A stretch of DNA of 39,590 bases, from assembly GCA_016871155.1 (NCBI GenBank), contig VFZO01000024.1, forward strand, positions 1 through 39,590, read 5' to 3'. This document shows, piece by piece, positions 24,788 through 34,800 of this stretch; the stretch's first letter is position 1, and the number at the start of each line of letters is the position of its first letter. The stretch is from Acidobacteriota bacterium (lineage in GTDB: Bacteria > Acidobacteriota > Terriglobia > Bryobacterales > Bryobacteraceae). The notes under the pieces were generated by a model, which saw only the letters and a list, made by a program, of their open reading frames with translations, searched no databases and had not been told where the DNA came from. The position numbers were made by a program, and so were the translations under genes.

Positions 24788-25501
24788 ATGCACGCAACAA
24801 TGAAGTTCGCTTCCGCCGCCATCCTGGCGGTCTCCGTTCAAGGGGCAACGATTTGGTTTGAGGACCGCACAGCCTGGCTCAACGCGGTCAAGAACGTCCA
24901 GACCATCGACTTTGAAGGCCTCGCGCCGTCGACCTACACGACATCGGCGGGAGTCACGCTGGGAGCGGTCAGATTCTCGTCCCCGCAAGAGCGCATGGCT
25001 TGCGGATTCTCCTTCCAAACCGGAGTGAGTTGCACAACGACGAACTATTACGAGGTGAAAATCGTAGACGATCCGGCCGGTCAGCCGCCACTCAACGGCG
25101 CCTACTTGACGACGCCAAACCGATCTGCCGGCACTGCAATCGGTCCCGTCCCAGGGGGGTACAACCGGGGAACGCTGATCTTGGACTTCGGCGCCGGAAA
25201 AACCGCCGCCGGATGGGACTACAACGCAGGGGGAGACGCGTTGACGATCAACCTGAACAACGGTACGGCCTCCCCCTTCAATCCAAACCTTAACGGTTTT
25301 GTTGGGTTTATCAGCTCCCAAGCGGTCACTCAGGCCAGCATGGTGATACCCGCGTTCTTCCTGCCGATGAGCGGGGGCCACGGCTTCCTCCGCATCGACA
25401 ATGTCAGCACCGGCGACGCCGTTCCGGAACCTGGAACGTGGATGCTGGGAGCCGGCGGACTGCTAGTGATCGCGAGTCGCACTCGCGGGAAGAGCCGGTA
25501 G
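24788..25501 (+). CDS. PEP-CTERM sorting-domain protein
   Basis: A 237-residue exported protein. It has a signal peptide (FASAAILAVSVQGATI), an N-terminal region with IDFEGLAPSTYTTSAGVTLG, a beta-rich middle (TLILDFGAGKTAAGWDYNAG) and a C-terminal tail starting VPEPGTWMLGAGGLL, then a short hydrophobic helix and a basic end (SRTRGKSR). That tail is the PEP-CTERM signal, recognised by exosortase and linked to exopolysaccharide-associated surface proteins. The fold resembles the secreted 'IDFE' domain proteins common in PEP-CTERM families. AGAAAGGA at 24773-24780 supports ATG 24788. No exosortase gene is in the window. The mature part contains two Cys (CGFSFQTGVSC) that could form a disulfide. 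Confidence 0.85.
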   Translation: MHATMKFASAAILAVSVQGATIWFEDRTAWLNAVKNVQTIDFEGLAPSTYTTSAGVTLGAVRFSSPQERMACGFSFQTGVSCTTTNYYEVKIVDDPAGQPPLNGAYLTTPNRSAGTAIGPVPGGYNRGTLILDFGAGKTAAGWDYNAGGDALTINLNNGTASPFNPNLNGFVGFISSQAVTQASMVIPAFFLPMSGGHGFLRIDNVSTGDAVPEPGTWMLGAGGLLVIASRTRGKSR

Positions 25502-26132
25502 CTGGATGCTGCCCGCCGCAAGACTTGCTTCCGCCGCCAACGTCGCAACTTCCGTAATTTGAGCCCCCCCCGTTTCCCAGTCGAATCCATCGCTGTCGAT
25601 AGGAACCACTGGCGGTGTACGTGGAATCCGCTCGACGGCGGGATGATCGGTTTGACGGCCAGTAGCTCCAAAACCTTCTCCCACCTCACCGCGTCGTGGC
25701 CAGCTAGCAACCGCTAGCGCCAGAATTGAGCATGGCCCAGCCGCGAGTGCACTTCGCAACCTAACCAGGAACGAACGAATACACGAAGCGTTTTCAATCA
25801 CGCCGATTCTTGTTTTTCGCTGGTCTCGCCCGTATCCGGCACCAACCGCGGCGCCGGATTGCCCCGCTCCAGGAGCCGCTTTCGGACCGGGCCTGAGTGG
25901 CGATGATCCTTGCCGTGCCGTCTTTCTTCCGGTAGACCTTTCACAAGAACATCGAATCGGCAGATTGTTGTATTCGCGAACCGTTTGCCAGAGGTTAGGT
26001 CTTCACCACAGCGCTTTCCCGGAGCCCACTGCAAATGCGGATGGACCTAGCGTCGATCTGTCCTCGTCGACGACCCGCCCGGCGGTGGTACTGAACTGGT
26101 GCCGTGAGAGCGCCGGCGCAGAGAGTTCTAGG
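25502..26132 (-). other. No confident gene; two overlapping minus-strand frames without recognised homology
   Basis: This 631-nt gap has no gene that I can support. Two minus-strand frames (26034-25798, 78 residues; 25801-25463, 112 residues) are joined by a 4-nt GTGA overlap, and the second runs 39 nt into the 3' end of the PEP-CTERM gene. Their translations are polar, low in hydrophobic runs and match nothing I recognise. Other frames here read equally well over short distances, as expected for decayed coding sequence. Confidence 0.3.
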
Positions 26133-26759
26133 TCAGCGCCCCGGATAGTGAATAAGAATGCTGTCACCGGAGCTCCCCAGGGCTATGTATGTTCCCGGAT
26201 CGTAGTCCGACCCACCACACTCAAATCCCGAAGCCGGCCAGGATGCCGGATCCCATTTCATGAACCAGCTCTCAGGCTCACCGAGTTGGACGTCGTTGAC
26301 GAACTTGCAGCCCTGGCTGCTTGCGGTTTGCTTGAGCCGTTCCCGCACCTGTTCGCGTGCCTCCGGCGCGAATCGAATACGCTCGTAGGTTGCGGCGCGC
26401 CCGCTGAAGACCTTGCCCTCGGAGTACCAGACTTCCTCTGCTTTGATTCCAGGCCCCAGAAAATCACTTGCTCGTGCAAGGTCGGAAGGATCATTGTGCC
26501 TTGCAAAAGAGGGCAACAAGAGGGGAGCGAAGAAGAGAACACCGAAGAATACCGGCAGCGAAGGCGCGAGATTGAGCCACCGGAATAGCCGGAAGATCCA
26601 ACCCCGCTGCCGGGGATGACCGGCGAGCTTCGCGCCGAAATCGACGAGCCATGGCGCCGGGATAAGCAAAAGCGCAGGTGGGAACGCTGTCTCTCGAAAG
26701 AACACCCAGCAGAGCGACAGCAATGTCCAACTGACTGGATAAATTGCCGCGCGCCACAT
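26133..26759 (-). CDS. Membrane protein of unknown function
   Basis: A 208-residue protein. The N-terminal part is hydrophobic: about residues 1-40 hold one or two helices (YPVSWTLLSLCWVFFRET, ALLLIPAPWLVDF), then a helix at about 69-90 (LAPSLPVFFGVLFFAPLLLP). The C-terminal half is soluble, with VWYSEGKVFSGRAATYERI and a Cys pair (GCKFVND ... FECGGSDYDPGTYIALG). The start ATG 26759 has GAAGGA upstream; the open frame continues further but without a start signal. It looks isolated, with decayed sequence on both sides. I do not recognise the family. Confidence 0.5.
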   Translation of the reverse strand: MWRAAIYPVSWTLLSLCWVFFRETAFPPALLLIPAPWLVDFGAKLAGHPRQRGWIFRLFRWLNLAPSLPVFFGVLFFAPLLLPSFARHNDPSDLARASDFLGPGIKAEEVWYSEGKVFSGRAATYERIRFAPEAREQVRERLKQTASSQGCKFVNDVQLGEPESWFMKWDPASWPASGFECGGSDYDPGTYIALGSSGDSILIHYPGR

Positions 26760-27140
26760 AGTAGTTCCTTCGGCAGGTCCAGGCCTCCGCGTTAACCCGG
26801 CTTCCGCAGTTGGCGGATTCTTAAATGAGAAACCCGTCAAGAATGAGTCGTGGTGGAGCGAGAGTCTTCGCCACAAAACCGGCTCAGCCAGCGACAGCGG
26901 TGGAGCATTTGGCCATCGCGGAAGTACTCCGCAGAGGTGGTTGCGCCGGGAGCGGCAACGCGAGTCTGTCTAGAAATCTCTGGACATCCGCCTCCGGCTT
27001 CTTGTGGCGCGGCATGATGGGTTGTCTTCGGCTCGTATCCCGGCCAGCACCGCTTCGGTTGGGATACCACGATCCATCACCTTCATGCGGTACAAACAGT
27101 CCTTGATTCCAGTTTTAGACCGCGAACTGCAAAAGCCGGG
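26760..27140. other. Intergenic region with only short, unsupported frames
   Basis: There are 381 nt between two minus-strand hypothetical genes. Several short frames overlap on both strands; one minus-strand stretch reads MKVMDRGIPTEAVLAGIRAE before it breaks at a stop. Nothing is long or motif-bearing enough to call. It may be the remnant of a gene, in line with the neighbouring gap. Confidence 0.3.
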
Positions 27141-27860
27141 CTAGTTCGCGGGAAGCAACGTGCTCTCGACTTGAAAGCGCCGGTAGTCGAAATAGCGGTA
27201 CACCTTCTCACCGCGGACGCGGACGACCGTCATCGCTTTCAAATCGTAGCGGAAGCGGAGCGAGGAAGGCAGCCAGGCTTCACCGAATTTAGCGTATTCG
27301 ACTTCGATCTCCGAGCCAGGCTGGAAGCCGTTGGCCGCGCGTACGAAATGGTCGAGCCGCTTGCGCTCCACGCCCTCACTCTTATCGAACCAGACGCTGG
27401 AACGCATGCTCAGCGCGTCCCGCTCGTCCTTGTTGGCCGCCTTGTAGCCGGGCTTCGGTTCGCAATCGATACGAATGCCCTGGACGTCCTCTCCGGCGAG
27501 TTTGCAATCGAACAGTTTTTGAAGCGTCTCAAGCGAGGTGCTGCGGACGGAACGGCGAATCGTACCAAAGCTGCGCTTCTTGCGTTTGTCGCGCTCCTTC
27601 GCCATATCCTGGTCAACCTGCATCTGGCGCTTGGCGTCCAGCGGCTGACCGTTTACCAGTACCAGCTTGCGGTAGTTCTCGCCCTCGAGCATGATGACCT
27701 CGAATGTTTCGACCGAGTTCGGCGCGTTGGGACGGCGATCCTCCACCTCTTCGCGCCAGGTAAACGTCCACTCCTTGGCACTCTGCAACTCGCCGGCCTC
27801 AATCGCCTTTCGAATCAAGTTCGCCGGATCCGCGGCTAGTAGCAAGAGCGCCGCCAGCAC
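27141..27860 (-). CDS. Secreted protein of unknown function, signal peptide possibly interrupted by an amber codon
   Basis: A 239-residue protein from GTG 27860. It starts with a hydrophobic run (MLAALLLLAADPANLIRKAI) followed by EWTFTWREEVEDR and VIMLEGENYRKLVLVNGQPL, a pattern seen in acidobacterial exported proteins. Near the C-terminus it has EVEYAKFGEAWLPSSLRFRY and VRVRGEKVYRYFDYRRFQV, which look like strands of a lipoprotein-sorting (LolA-like) sheet, but that is only an impression. The signal has no basic n-region. In the same frame, immediately upstream, a TAG codon separates it from MTRRMAAGRIPRRVKH, which would be a good n-region. Either translation starts at GTG or the gene is broken at its 5' end. 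Confidence 0.6.
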   Translation of the reverse strand: MLAALLLLAADPANLIRKAIEAGELQSAKEWTFTWREEVEDRRPNAPNSVETFEVIMLEGENYRKLVLVNGQPLDAKRQMQVDQDMAKERDKRKKRSFGTIRRSVRSTSLETLQKLFDCKLAGEDVQGIRIDCEPKPGYKAANKDERDALSMRSSVWFDKSEGVERKRLDHFVRAANGFQPGSEIEVEYAKFGEAWLPSSLRFRYDLKAMTVVRVRGEKVYRYFDYRRFQVESTLLPAN

Positions 27861-28016
27861 CTAGTGTTTCACCCGTCTGGGAATCCGCCCGGCTGCCATT
27901 CTTCTGGTCATTTTCCACATGGTAGCAGCGTTTCCAGCGAGACGATCCGCCGTTGGTTCGCGAAGGGACGCAACGGAACGGCCTCGCTTTCAGTGGATCC
28001 GGGCTAGTGGGTCGCC

Positions 28017-29015
28017 CTAAAATTCCTCGGCGAAGTTCACATCACCCGTTATGGCAACCTGGTACGAGCTAACCCGCCGTTCGAAGAAGTTGGTCAGCTC
28101 CTGTACGTCTTGCAGCTCCATGAAATCGAACGGGTTTTTCGAGTGGTACATGGGCGCGATTCCGAGCGCGGCCAACCGGCGGTCGGCGATGTATTCCAGG
28201 TACTGCCGCATCGAATTCGAGTTGATGCCGGTGACGCCGCCCGAAAGGGTATCCTCGGCGAACTGCGTCTCGCACTCCACCGCGTCGCGGATCATGTCCT
28301 TGGCGCGGGTCTCGAACTCGTGATCGAACAGGTGGGGGCGTTCGCGCCGCACGGTGTTGATCACTTCGAGGGCGAACTCGATATGGGCGCTCTCGTCGCG
28401 GAACACCCAGTTGGTTCCGGTCGCAAGGCCCTGCAGTAGGCCCCGGCTGCGTAAAAAGTACACGTAGGCGAACGCGGCGAAAAAGAAGAGTCCCTCAATG
28501 CAGCATGCGAAGCAGGCCAGATTGAGCAAAAAGCTCTTCATGTCTTCTTCGGTCCGCACGGCCTCCAGGTTCTGCAGCGAGTCGATCCACTTGTAGCAGA
28601 AGTCGGCCTTCTTCTTAATGGATTCGATGTTGTCGACGGCGGAAAAGGCCGCCGCGCGCTCGTTGGGGTCGGGAATGTAGGTATCAAGCAGCGTCAGGTA
28701 AAACTGGACGTGCACGGCCTCCTCGAACAGTTGCCGGGACAGGTACATCCGGGCTTCCGGGGAGTTGACGTGCTTGTAAAGATTGAGAACCAGATTGTTC
28801 CCTACGATGGAGTCGCCGGTGGCGAAAAACGCCACGAGTCGCTTGATCAGGTGCTGCTCGGCCGGATTCATCTTCTGGCGAAGATCCGTGACGTCGGTCG
28901 AGAAATCGACCTCCTCGACGGTCCACGTGTTCTTAATGCTGGTCTTGTACATTTCGTAGAAGACCGGGTACTTCATCGGCCGCAGAGTTAAGTTAAAGCC
29001 GGGATCGAGAATCAT
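28017..29015 (-). CDS. nrdB: Ribonucleoside-diphosphate reductase, beta subunit (class Ia)
   Basis: A 332-residue R2 subunit, which makes the tyrosyl radical for deoxyribonucleotide synthesis. Di-iron ligands by alignment with E. coli NrdB are Asp68 (GDSIVGNN), Glu99 and His102 (FEEAVHVQFY), Glu174 (CIEGLFFF), and Glu208 and His211 (RDESAHIEF). The radical Tyr is present at Tyr106, four residues after His102 as in E. coli Tyr122, so it is not the Phe-bearing class Ic type. The start ATG 29015 overlaps the nrdA stop by 4 nt. The C-terminal tail (TGDVNFAEEF) is short and acidic, as needed for binding to the alpha subunit. Oxygen is needed for radical assembly, implying an aerobic or facultative host. 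Confidence 0.95.
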   Translation of the reverse strand: MILDPGFNLTLRPMKYPVFYEMYKTSIKNTWTVEEVDFSTDVTDLRQKMNPAEQHLIKRLVAFFATGDSIVGNNLVLNLYKHVNSPEARMYLSRQLFEEAVHVQFYLTLLDTYIPDPNERAAAFSAVDNIESIKKKADFCYKWIDSLQNLEAVRTEEDMKSFLLNLACFACCIEGLFFFAAFAYVYFLRSRGLLQGLATGTNWVFRDESAHIEFALEVINTVRRERPHLFDHEFETRAKDMIRDAVECETQFAEDTLSGGVTGINSNSMRQYLEYIADRRLAALGIAPMYHSKNPFDFMELQDVQELTNFFERRVSSYQVAITGDVNFAEEF

Positions 29016-31414
29016 TGGCAGGCCTCACAGGCATCGGGGTTTTCGAGTGAACAGGCGATCGCCTTCGCCACGGGTACGGCGGCGACCGGTACCGTCGCCT
29101 TGGCGATCTTTGAGGCCGGACGGGAGCGGAGATAGTAGGTGGTTTTCAAGCCCTTCTTCCAGGCGTACATATACATGGAAGAGACCTTGCCGATGGTGGG
29201 GCTTTCGATGAAGAGATTCAACGACTGGCTTTGATCGATAAACGGCCCGCGTTCGGCTCCCATATCGATCACAGATCGCATGGGCAGTTCCCACACAGTC
29301 CGATAGACCTGCTTGACGGAGTCGGGAATCTCGTCGATATTCTGAATGGAGCCTTCGCCCATCTTGACGCGGTTCCGCAGATCCTCACTCCAAAGGCCCA
29401 GGGCCTTAAGCTCGGTCACCAGATAGCGGTTGATCTGAATGAAGTCGCCGGAAAGCGTCTCCCGCTTGAACAGGTTCGACACCTGGGGTTCGATGCATTC
29501 ATAGGAGCCGACGATGGAGGCGATGGTGGCCGTTGGGGCGATGGCGATCATCAGGGAGTTGCGCATTCCGGATTTCATCATCCGGGGACGCAGCGCCTCC
29601 CATCGTTCGGGGGACTCGGGTGTGATGCCCCACAGGTCGAACTGGAACACGCCCTCGGCGGCGCGGGATTGCTTCCACGCTTCGAATGGACCGTACTGCT
29701 CGGCCAGTTCGACGGTGGTGAGCATAGACCAGTAATAGATATCCTCGGAGATCCGGCGGGACAGCCGGCGCGCCTCGTCGGAGTCGAACGGAAGCCGCAG
29801 TTGGAAGAAAGCGTCCTGCAAACCCATCAGGCCGAGGCCCACAGGCCGCCATTTGGAGTTAGAAGTCGCCGCGGCGCCGGTCGGGTAGTAGTTGATGTCG
29901 ATGACCTTATCCAAAAAGCGAACGGCGGATTGAACGGTATTGCCGAGCTTCTCGAAGTCGAACCGGCCGTCGACAACGTAGCGGGCGAGGTTGACGGAGC
30001 CGAGGTTGCAAACGGCGGTTTCGGCTTGGTTGGTGACCTCGGTGATCTCGGTGCAGAGGTTCGAAAGATGGATCACGTTTCCATCCCTGCCCGTCTGATT
30101 GTTCTTGCTGTTGCAAGCGTCCTTGAAAGTCATCCAGCCGTTGCCGGTCTCGGCGAGAGTCTTCATCATGCGGCCATAGAGGTCGCGCGCCTTGACCTGG
30201 CGCATGAACTTGCCGGCGGCCTCGGCTTCCTCGTAGGCCTTCTCAAAGGCTGGGCCATAGAGATCCGTGAAGTGTGGGACGGCCTTGGGATCGAACAACG
30301 ACCAGACTCCGTCGGAATCGACGCGGCGCATGAAAATGTCCGGAATCCAGTTCGCCAGGTTCAGGTTATAGGTGCGGCGCGCCTCGTCCCCTGTGTTGTC
30401 GCGTAACTCGAGGAATTCCTCGATATCCGCATGCCAGGGTTCGAGATACACGCAGGCGGCGCCTTTGCGCTTTCCACCTTGGTTCACGGCGCTGACCGAG
30501 CTGTCGAGCGTCTTGAGCCACGGAACGATGCCGTTCGACTTGCCATTGGTGCCCTTGATGAGCGAGCCGCGGGCGCGAATCCGGTGGTAGGCCAGCCCGA
30601 TGCCGCCGGCGAACTTCGAAAGCATCGCCACATCCTTATAGCGATCATAGATGCCTTCCAGGCTATCTTCCGGAGAATCCAGGAGATAGCAGCTCGACAT
30701 TTGCGGATGGCTGGTACCGGAATTGAACAGCGTCGGCGAGCTGGGCATGTAGTCGTGCGCCGAGATTAGCCGGTAGAACTCAATGGCTTCCTGGACGTTG
30801 GACGACAGTCCGCAGGCCACGCGCAGGAAGAAATACTGCGGCGATTCGATGACTTCGCGGGATTCGGGATTCTTGACCAGATAACGGTCGTAGACGGTTC
30901 GAATGCCGAAGTACTCAAAAAGGTCCGTGTTGCGTTCGTCGATCGCGCTATTGAGCTTCCTGGCGTTCGCACGCACGAATTCGGCGAGTGCGTCGCCGAT
31001 GATGCCGTACTTGTAGCCGGTCTCGATGGACTGGGAGAACGAATAGATATTCTGCGAGGCGACTTCTTTGTCGATGAAGTTGGCTAGCAGGCGGGCCGCC
31101 AAGCGGGAGTACTCGGGTTCCTCGGCAATGAGCGATGCCGCGGTTTGGATGTTGAGCTGATCCAGTTCCCTGGTGGTGGAACCATCGTAGAGACCGCCGA
31201 TCGTTTTGACGGCGACCCGCATAGGGTCGACGCTGGAGAGACCAGCCGCGCAAAGTTGCACCGCCCGAATGATCTTGGAGACGTCCACAGGTTCGAGCGA
31301 GCCGCTGCGTTTGCGGACTCGCATGGCCGATTCCGCCGACTGCGGGCGGACATCGGGAAAAAGCTGCTGCGCCGCCGGCAGGGGCGCCGGAGCCAATTGT
31401 TGAGCCGTGGCCAT
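29012..31414 (-). CDS. nrdA: Ribonucleoside-diphosphate reductase, alpha subunit
   Basis: An 800-residue catalytic subunit. An N-terminal ATP-cone (about residues 30-120, beginning MRVRKRSGSLEPVDVSKI) gives allosteric control. The active site has the first Cys in QMSSCYLLDSPEDS, the Asn-Cys-Glu group in LSNLCTEITEV and the second redox Cys in ETAVCNLGSVNLARY. The C-terminal redox pair is Cys796/Cys799 in DACEACQ. The radical-transfer end and GLGLMGLQDAFF are typical. It is full length for the class I family. It overlaps nrdB by 4 nt and a 436-nt gap with inverted repeats lies upstream. No nrdR gene is in the window. Confidence 0.95.
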   Translation of the reverse strand: MATAQQLAPAPLPAAQQLFPDVRPQSAESAMRVRKRSGSLEPVDVSKIIRAVQLCAAGLSSVDPMRVAVKTIGGLYDGSTTRELDQLNIQTAASLIAEEPEYSRLAARLLANFIDKEVASQNIYSFSQSIETGYKYGIIGDALAEFVRANARKLNSAIDERNTDLFEYFGIRTVYDRYLVKNPESREVIESPQYFFLRVACGLSSNVQEAIEFYRLISAHDYMPSSPTLFNSGTSHPQMSSCYLLDSPEDSLEGIYDRYKDVAMLSKFAGGIGLAYHRIRARGSLIKGTNGKSNGIVPWLKTLDSSVSAVNQGGKRKGAACVYLEPWHADIEEFLELRDNTGDEARRTYNLNLANWIPDIFMRRVDSDGVWSLFDPKAVPHFTDLYGPAFEKAYEEAEAAGKFMRQVKARDLYGRMMKTLAETGNGWMTFKDACNSKNNQTGRDGNVIHLSNLCTEITEVTNQAETAVCNLGSVNLARYVVDGRFDFEKLGNTVQSAVRFLDKVIDINYYPTGAAATSNSKWRPVGLGLMGLQDAFFQLRLPFDSDEARRLSRRISEDIYYWSMLTTVELAEQYGPFEAWKQSRAAEGVFQFDLWGITPESPERWEALRPRMMKSGMRNSLMIAIAPTATIASIVGSYECIEPQVSNLFKRETLSGDFIQINRYLVTELKALGLWSEDLRNRVKMGEGSIQNIDEIPDSVKQVYRTVWELPMRSVIDMGAERGPFIDQSQSLNLFIESPTIGKVSSMYMYAWKKGLKTTYYLRSRPASKIAKATVPVAAVPVAKAIACSLENPDACEACQ

Positions 31415-31631
31415 GAGAACACCTTCGGGGGGAGGATTTTAATACTGCAAGGTGCGCAGAAAAATAAGAAACGCTATTCACTGACCCTCTCAACGTGGGG
31501 ATTGCCGGTGAACGAAAACGCTGCCTCAAGTGCCCCAAATGCCGGATCTGCGCAATCCTGCCGTATGGACACGCTGAGGTGGCGCTACCAAAAAGAGTTT
31601 ATAGCTCCTAGAGGATCAGGTCAACTACTAA

Positions 31632-31678
31632 TTGTGGTTTTCCTCAAATATTCCACAACATAGCGTATGTGATTGGAA
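31632..31678. promoter_or_regulatory. Cluster of inverted repeats upstream of nrdA
   Basis: Three dyads overlap: TTGTGG (31632-31637) with CCACAA (31653-31658); TTCCA (31651-31655) with TGGAA (31674-31678); and ACATA-GCG-TATGT (31658-31670), perfect and nested in the second. The core ATAGCGTAT recurs at 31717-31725, 57 nt away. The arrangement fits operator sites for a dimeric regulator of nrdAB; the regulator is unknown. Confidence 0.35.
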
Positions 31679-31744
31679 AGATTCGGCTTAACAGCGACTA
31701 CAGACGTAATCCTAAAATAGCGTATCGCAGACGTCCACGTAGAG

Positions 31745-31771
31745 AAAAACCTTAGGTTTCCCTGAAAACCT
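31745..31771 (-). terminator. Weak hairpin with T-run, possible terminator of the Oar-like gene
   Basis: On the minus strand AGGTTT (31771-31766) pairs with AAACCT (31759-31754) around a 6-nt loop, and TTTTT follows at 31749-31745. The stem is AT-rich and begins about 80 nt past the receptor's stop, so it is only a weak candidate. Confidence 0.25.
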
Positions 31772-31850
31772 TTCGGGCTGCTAGGGTTACAGTTTTGTTG
31801 CAAGGAAACGGTGCCGCCGTACAGGTAGTACTGAGAGCCCGGGCGGGTGA

Positions 31851-34800
31851 TTAGAACAGGTACTTCAGACCGAACTGTACCTGTCGCATGGACGTGGCAG
31901 TGCCGCGAATCCGGCCGAAGTCCGGGACTGGATTGTTGGGGTTGGTCCCCCAGCTGGCGCCGTAATTCCCCAGGACGGGATGGTTCGGGAAGTTGAAGGC
32001 CTCAAACCGGAACTGCAGCCGGTGGTTCTCCGTGATGGGGAAGTTCTTCAGCGTCGAAAAGTCCCAGATAAATTGGGAGGGTCCCAAGAGCCGGTTCCGG
32101 GCGATGTTGCCGAATGTACCGGGCGCGGTGTAGAAGAACGCGGACCGGTCGAGCCAACGCTCCGAAGTGCGGTCGGCGCCGGGGAGGTAGGGGTTCCTGC
32201 CGTTGGTATTGCCGCGCGGGTCGCCGAAGCTGCCGGTGCCCGGGGCGTCGTAGCCGGCGGCGCTATTGATGGGGCGGCCGTTTTGAATCGTCATGATGGT
32301 GCCAACCTGCCACCCTCCGAGGACCTGGTTCAAAATGCCGCCCTTATCCGCCCAGCGCTGCCCTTTTCCGAACGGAAGGTCCCAAATTGTCGAATTCACA
32401 AACCTGTGCGGGGTGTTGTAGGCCGAGTGGCCGTATTCGCAATCCAGACAACGATTATCCTGCGGCGTGATGTCGGCATTGGTGCCCCGGATGGCGCTGG
32501 TATTGTCGAGCGCCGCCGACCAGGTATAGCTGAGCATGGCGGTCAAGCCGTTCCGGGTCCTGGTCGTGAACTTCATGCCCAATCCGTTGTAGTTCCCAAA
32601 GCCTTCGCCGGTGACGATCTGCTGGAAGCCATAGTCCGGATACGGACGCCGCAGCAGGATGTTCGTGGTACCCGGCAACGGAGCATTCTTGTTCTGCAGA
32701 CCTTGCAGCTTTCGGTGCAGGGCGCCGTTATAGCCGATTTCGAAAGAGGTATTCGGACTGAGGCTTCGTTGCACGTTGAGCAGGTACATCATGGAATAGC
32801 TGGTGGCCACATGGGGATGAACGCCCCAGAGATAGGCCGAAGGGACCCGCACCGGAAACTGGCTGGGATCGAGAAAATTGGTCCAACTGGTGTTCGGACG
32901 TTCGCCCAGCGAACTGGCGACGCGGTCCAGACGGCCGGCCATTCCCCGGTTCATGTCGAAGCGGGAATTGCCGCTCTCGGCCGAAAAGAAGACCCCGGCG
33001 CCAGTGCGCACCACCCATTTGTCGCTCGGACTGTAAGCGATGCCCAGCCGTGGGGCGAAATTGTTCCAGTCGTTATTGATGAGACGGGCGCCCAGGCGGC
33101 CGTCGCGCACGGCGGTGATGCCGGTGTAGCGAAAATTGCGGCCTTCGTAAAAATCGCCGCTGCCGGCGCGAACGGCCACCGGGTGGTGGGCCCGGTTGGG
33201 ATCGTTCACGACGCTGGAAAGAAATGGAACGACGGAGTTCACGCTGGTCCCGCTCTTATCCAGGTAGGGCTGGAAGAACTCATAGCGCAATCCGAGGTTC
33301 AAGGTCAGCTTGCGATTTACGCGATAGATGTCGTCGACGTAGAGCGCGAAGTTGCTGGCGCGGAACTCCGAGAGGGCCAGAGCCACGGCCGCCTCGGCGC
33401 GTGCGAGATCGCCCAGCAGCATGTCGCCGACCGAGTCCCGCGTGTAGCGGCCATCGAAGGTGAAGCGGCCGCGGGCAAACTCGTTGCCGATCTGGTTGTA
33501 GAAATCGTAGCGGTACTCGCCGCCGAACCGGATGGAGTGCTTACCCTTTACCCAGGAAAAGTTGTCGACGAACTGAACGATCTTGTTATCGACGACGAAC
33601 GGTCCGTTTGCACCGTTGCCGAACCCGGAGTAGGGCACGGCGACCGAGATCGCCGGTACGCCCCAACTGGAAGGCGGATCGGTTCCAAGCGGCAGGTTCA
33701 TTTCCTTCACGACGTTACGAACGCCGCCCAGCTCCTGGCCCACCTCGTTATAGAAGGTGTTGTAGCCGAAGCGGAACTCGTTAACCTTGGTGGCTGAGAG
33801 CACGCGGGTGTTGGAGACCATGTACTGGCGGGCGCGGGTCGCCAGCGTATCCCCGTTCAGTTTGATCCCTTCGTTCAAGGCCGACTCGTCCATCCAGCTA
33901 TATCGGCCAAACCATTGCGAGTTGCTGCTCTCGTGGAAGTCGCCGCGCGCGGTGATTTGATCCTTATCGTTCAGGTTGCGAATCACGCGCTGAAAGTTGC
34001 GGTCCACAGTGGGTTTTTCAATGTTCGGATCGGGCCAGAACTCAAAGAGAATCCTGGCGTTCGGGTGCAAGCGGGATGCCGGAATCGTTTTGTTGGCGAA
34101 CGGTTGGCCGGTTAGGGGATCGTTCAGGACGCTTACGTGGGCCGCGGCGGAGAAATTGCCTCCGCGCATGGCGGCGGTAGGCACGGTGTAGAAGGCGTTG
34201 TTACTGCGGCGCTCCTTGAAGCCCTCGAAATTCGCGAGAAAAAATAGGCGGTTCTTGACGACTGGACCACCCACGGTGGCGCCGTACTGATTCCAGCGGA
34301 AAGGAATGCGGGCCGGGTTGCGGCCATCGAAGTCGTAGGCACGCGCGTCGATCGCCGAGTTGCGCAGGAACCAGTAGACGGCACCGTGAAGTTCGTTGGT
34401 GCCCGGTTTGGTGGAGACGTTGATTTGCGTGGCGGAGCGGCCGAACTCGGCCGGATAGATGCCGCTCTGAACCTTGAATTCCTGCAAAGCGTCGACCGAG
34501 GGCAGGACGATGTAGAGATTGAAGTTGATATCGGTATTGGCGATGCCGTCCAGTGTGTAGTTGTTCCAGGTGCCGCGCATGCCGCTTACGGAGATGTTCT
34601 GTTGGGTGCGGCTGCCGCCCTGCCGGCCGTTGGCCTGGCCGGGTGTGGAGAAGCCATAGGTCACGTTCGGGCTGAGCGACACCAACTGCAGGAAGTTGCG
34701 GCCGTTGAGAGGCAGGTCGACGATTCGCCGCTGTTCAATGACCGTGCCCACGGTAGCATCCTGCGTATTGAGCAGACTGGCGGTAGCGGACACCTCGACG

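Larger units (their letters stand above)
31415..31850 (-). promoter_or_regulatory. Upstream region of nrdAB, also 3' flank of the Oar-like gene
   Basis: A 436-nt non-coding gap, less GC-rich than its flanks. It must hold the nrdAB promoter and the end of the receptor transcript. It contains the repeats described separately at 31632-31678, a second copy of ATAGCGTAT at 31717-31725 and a weak hairpin at 31754-31771. I did not find a clear match to the published NrdR box. No tRNA or small RNA gene was recognised. Confidence 0.5.

Noticed and set aside
25471..25487. Hairpin CGCGAGT-CGC-ACTCGCG as terminator of the PEP-CTERM gene
   Set aside because: Lies inside the last codons (Arg-rich tail) and has no T-run after it.
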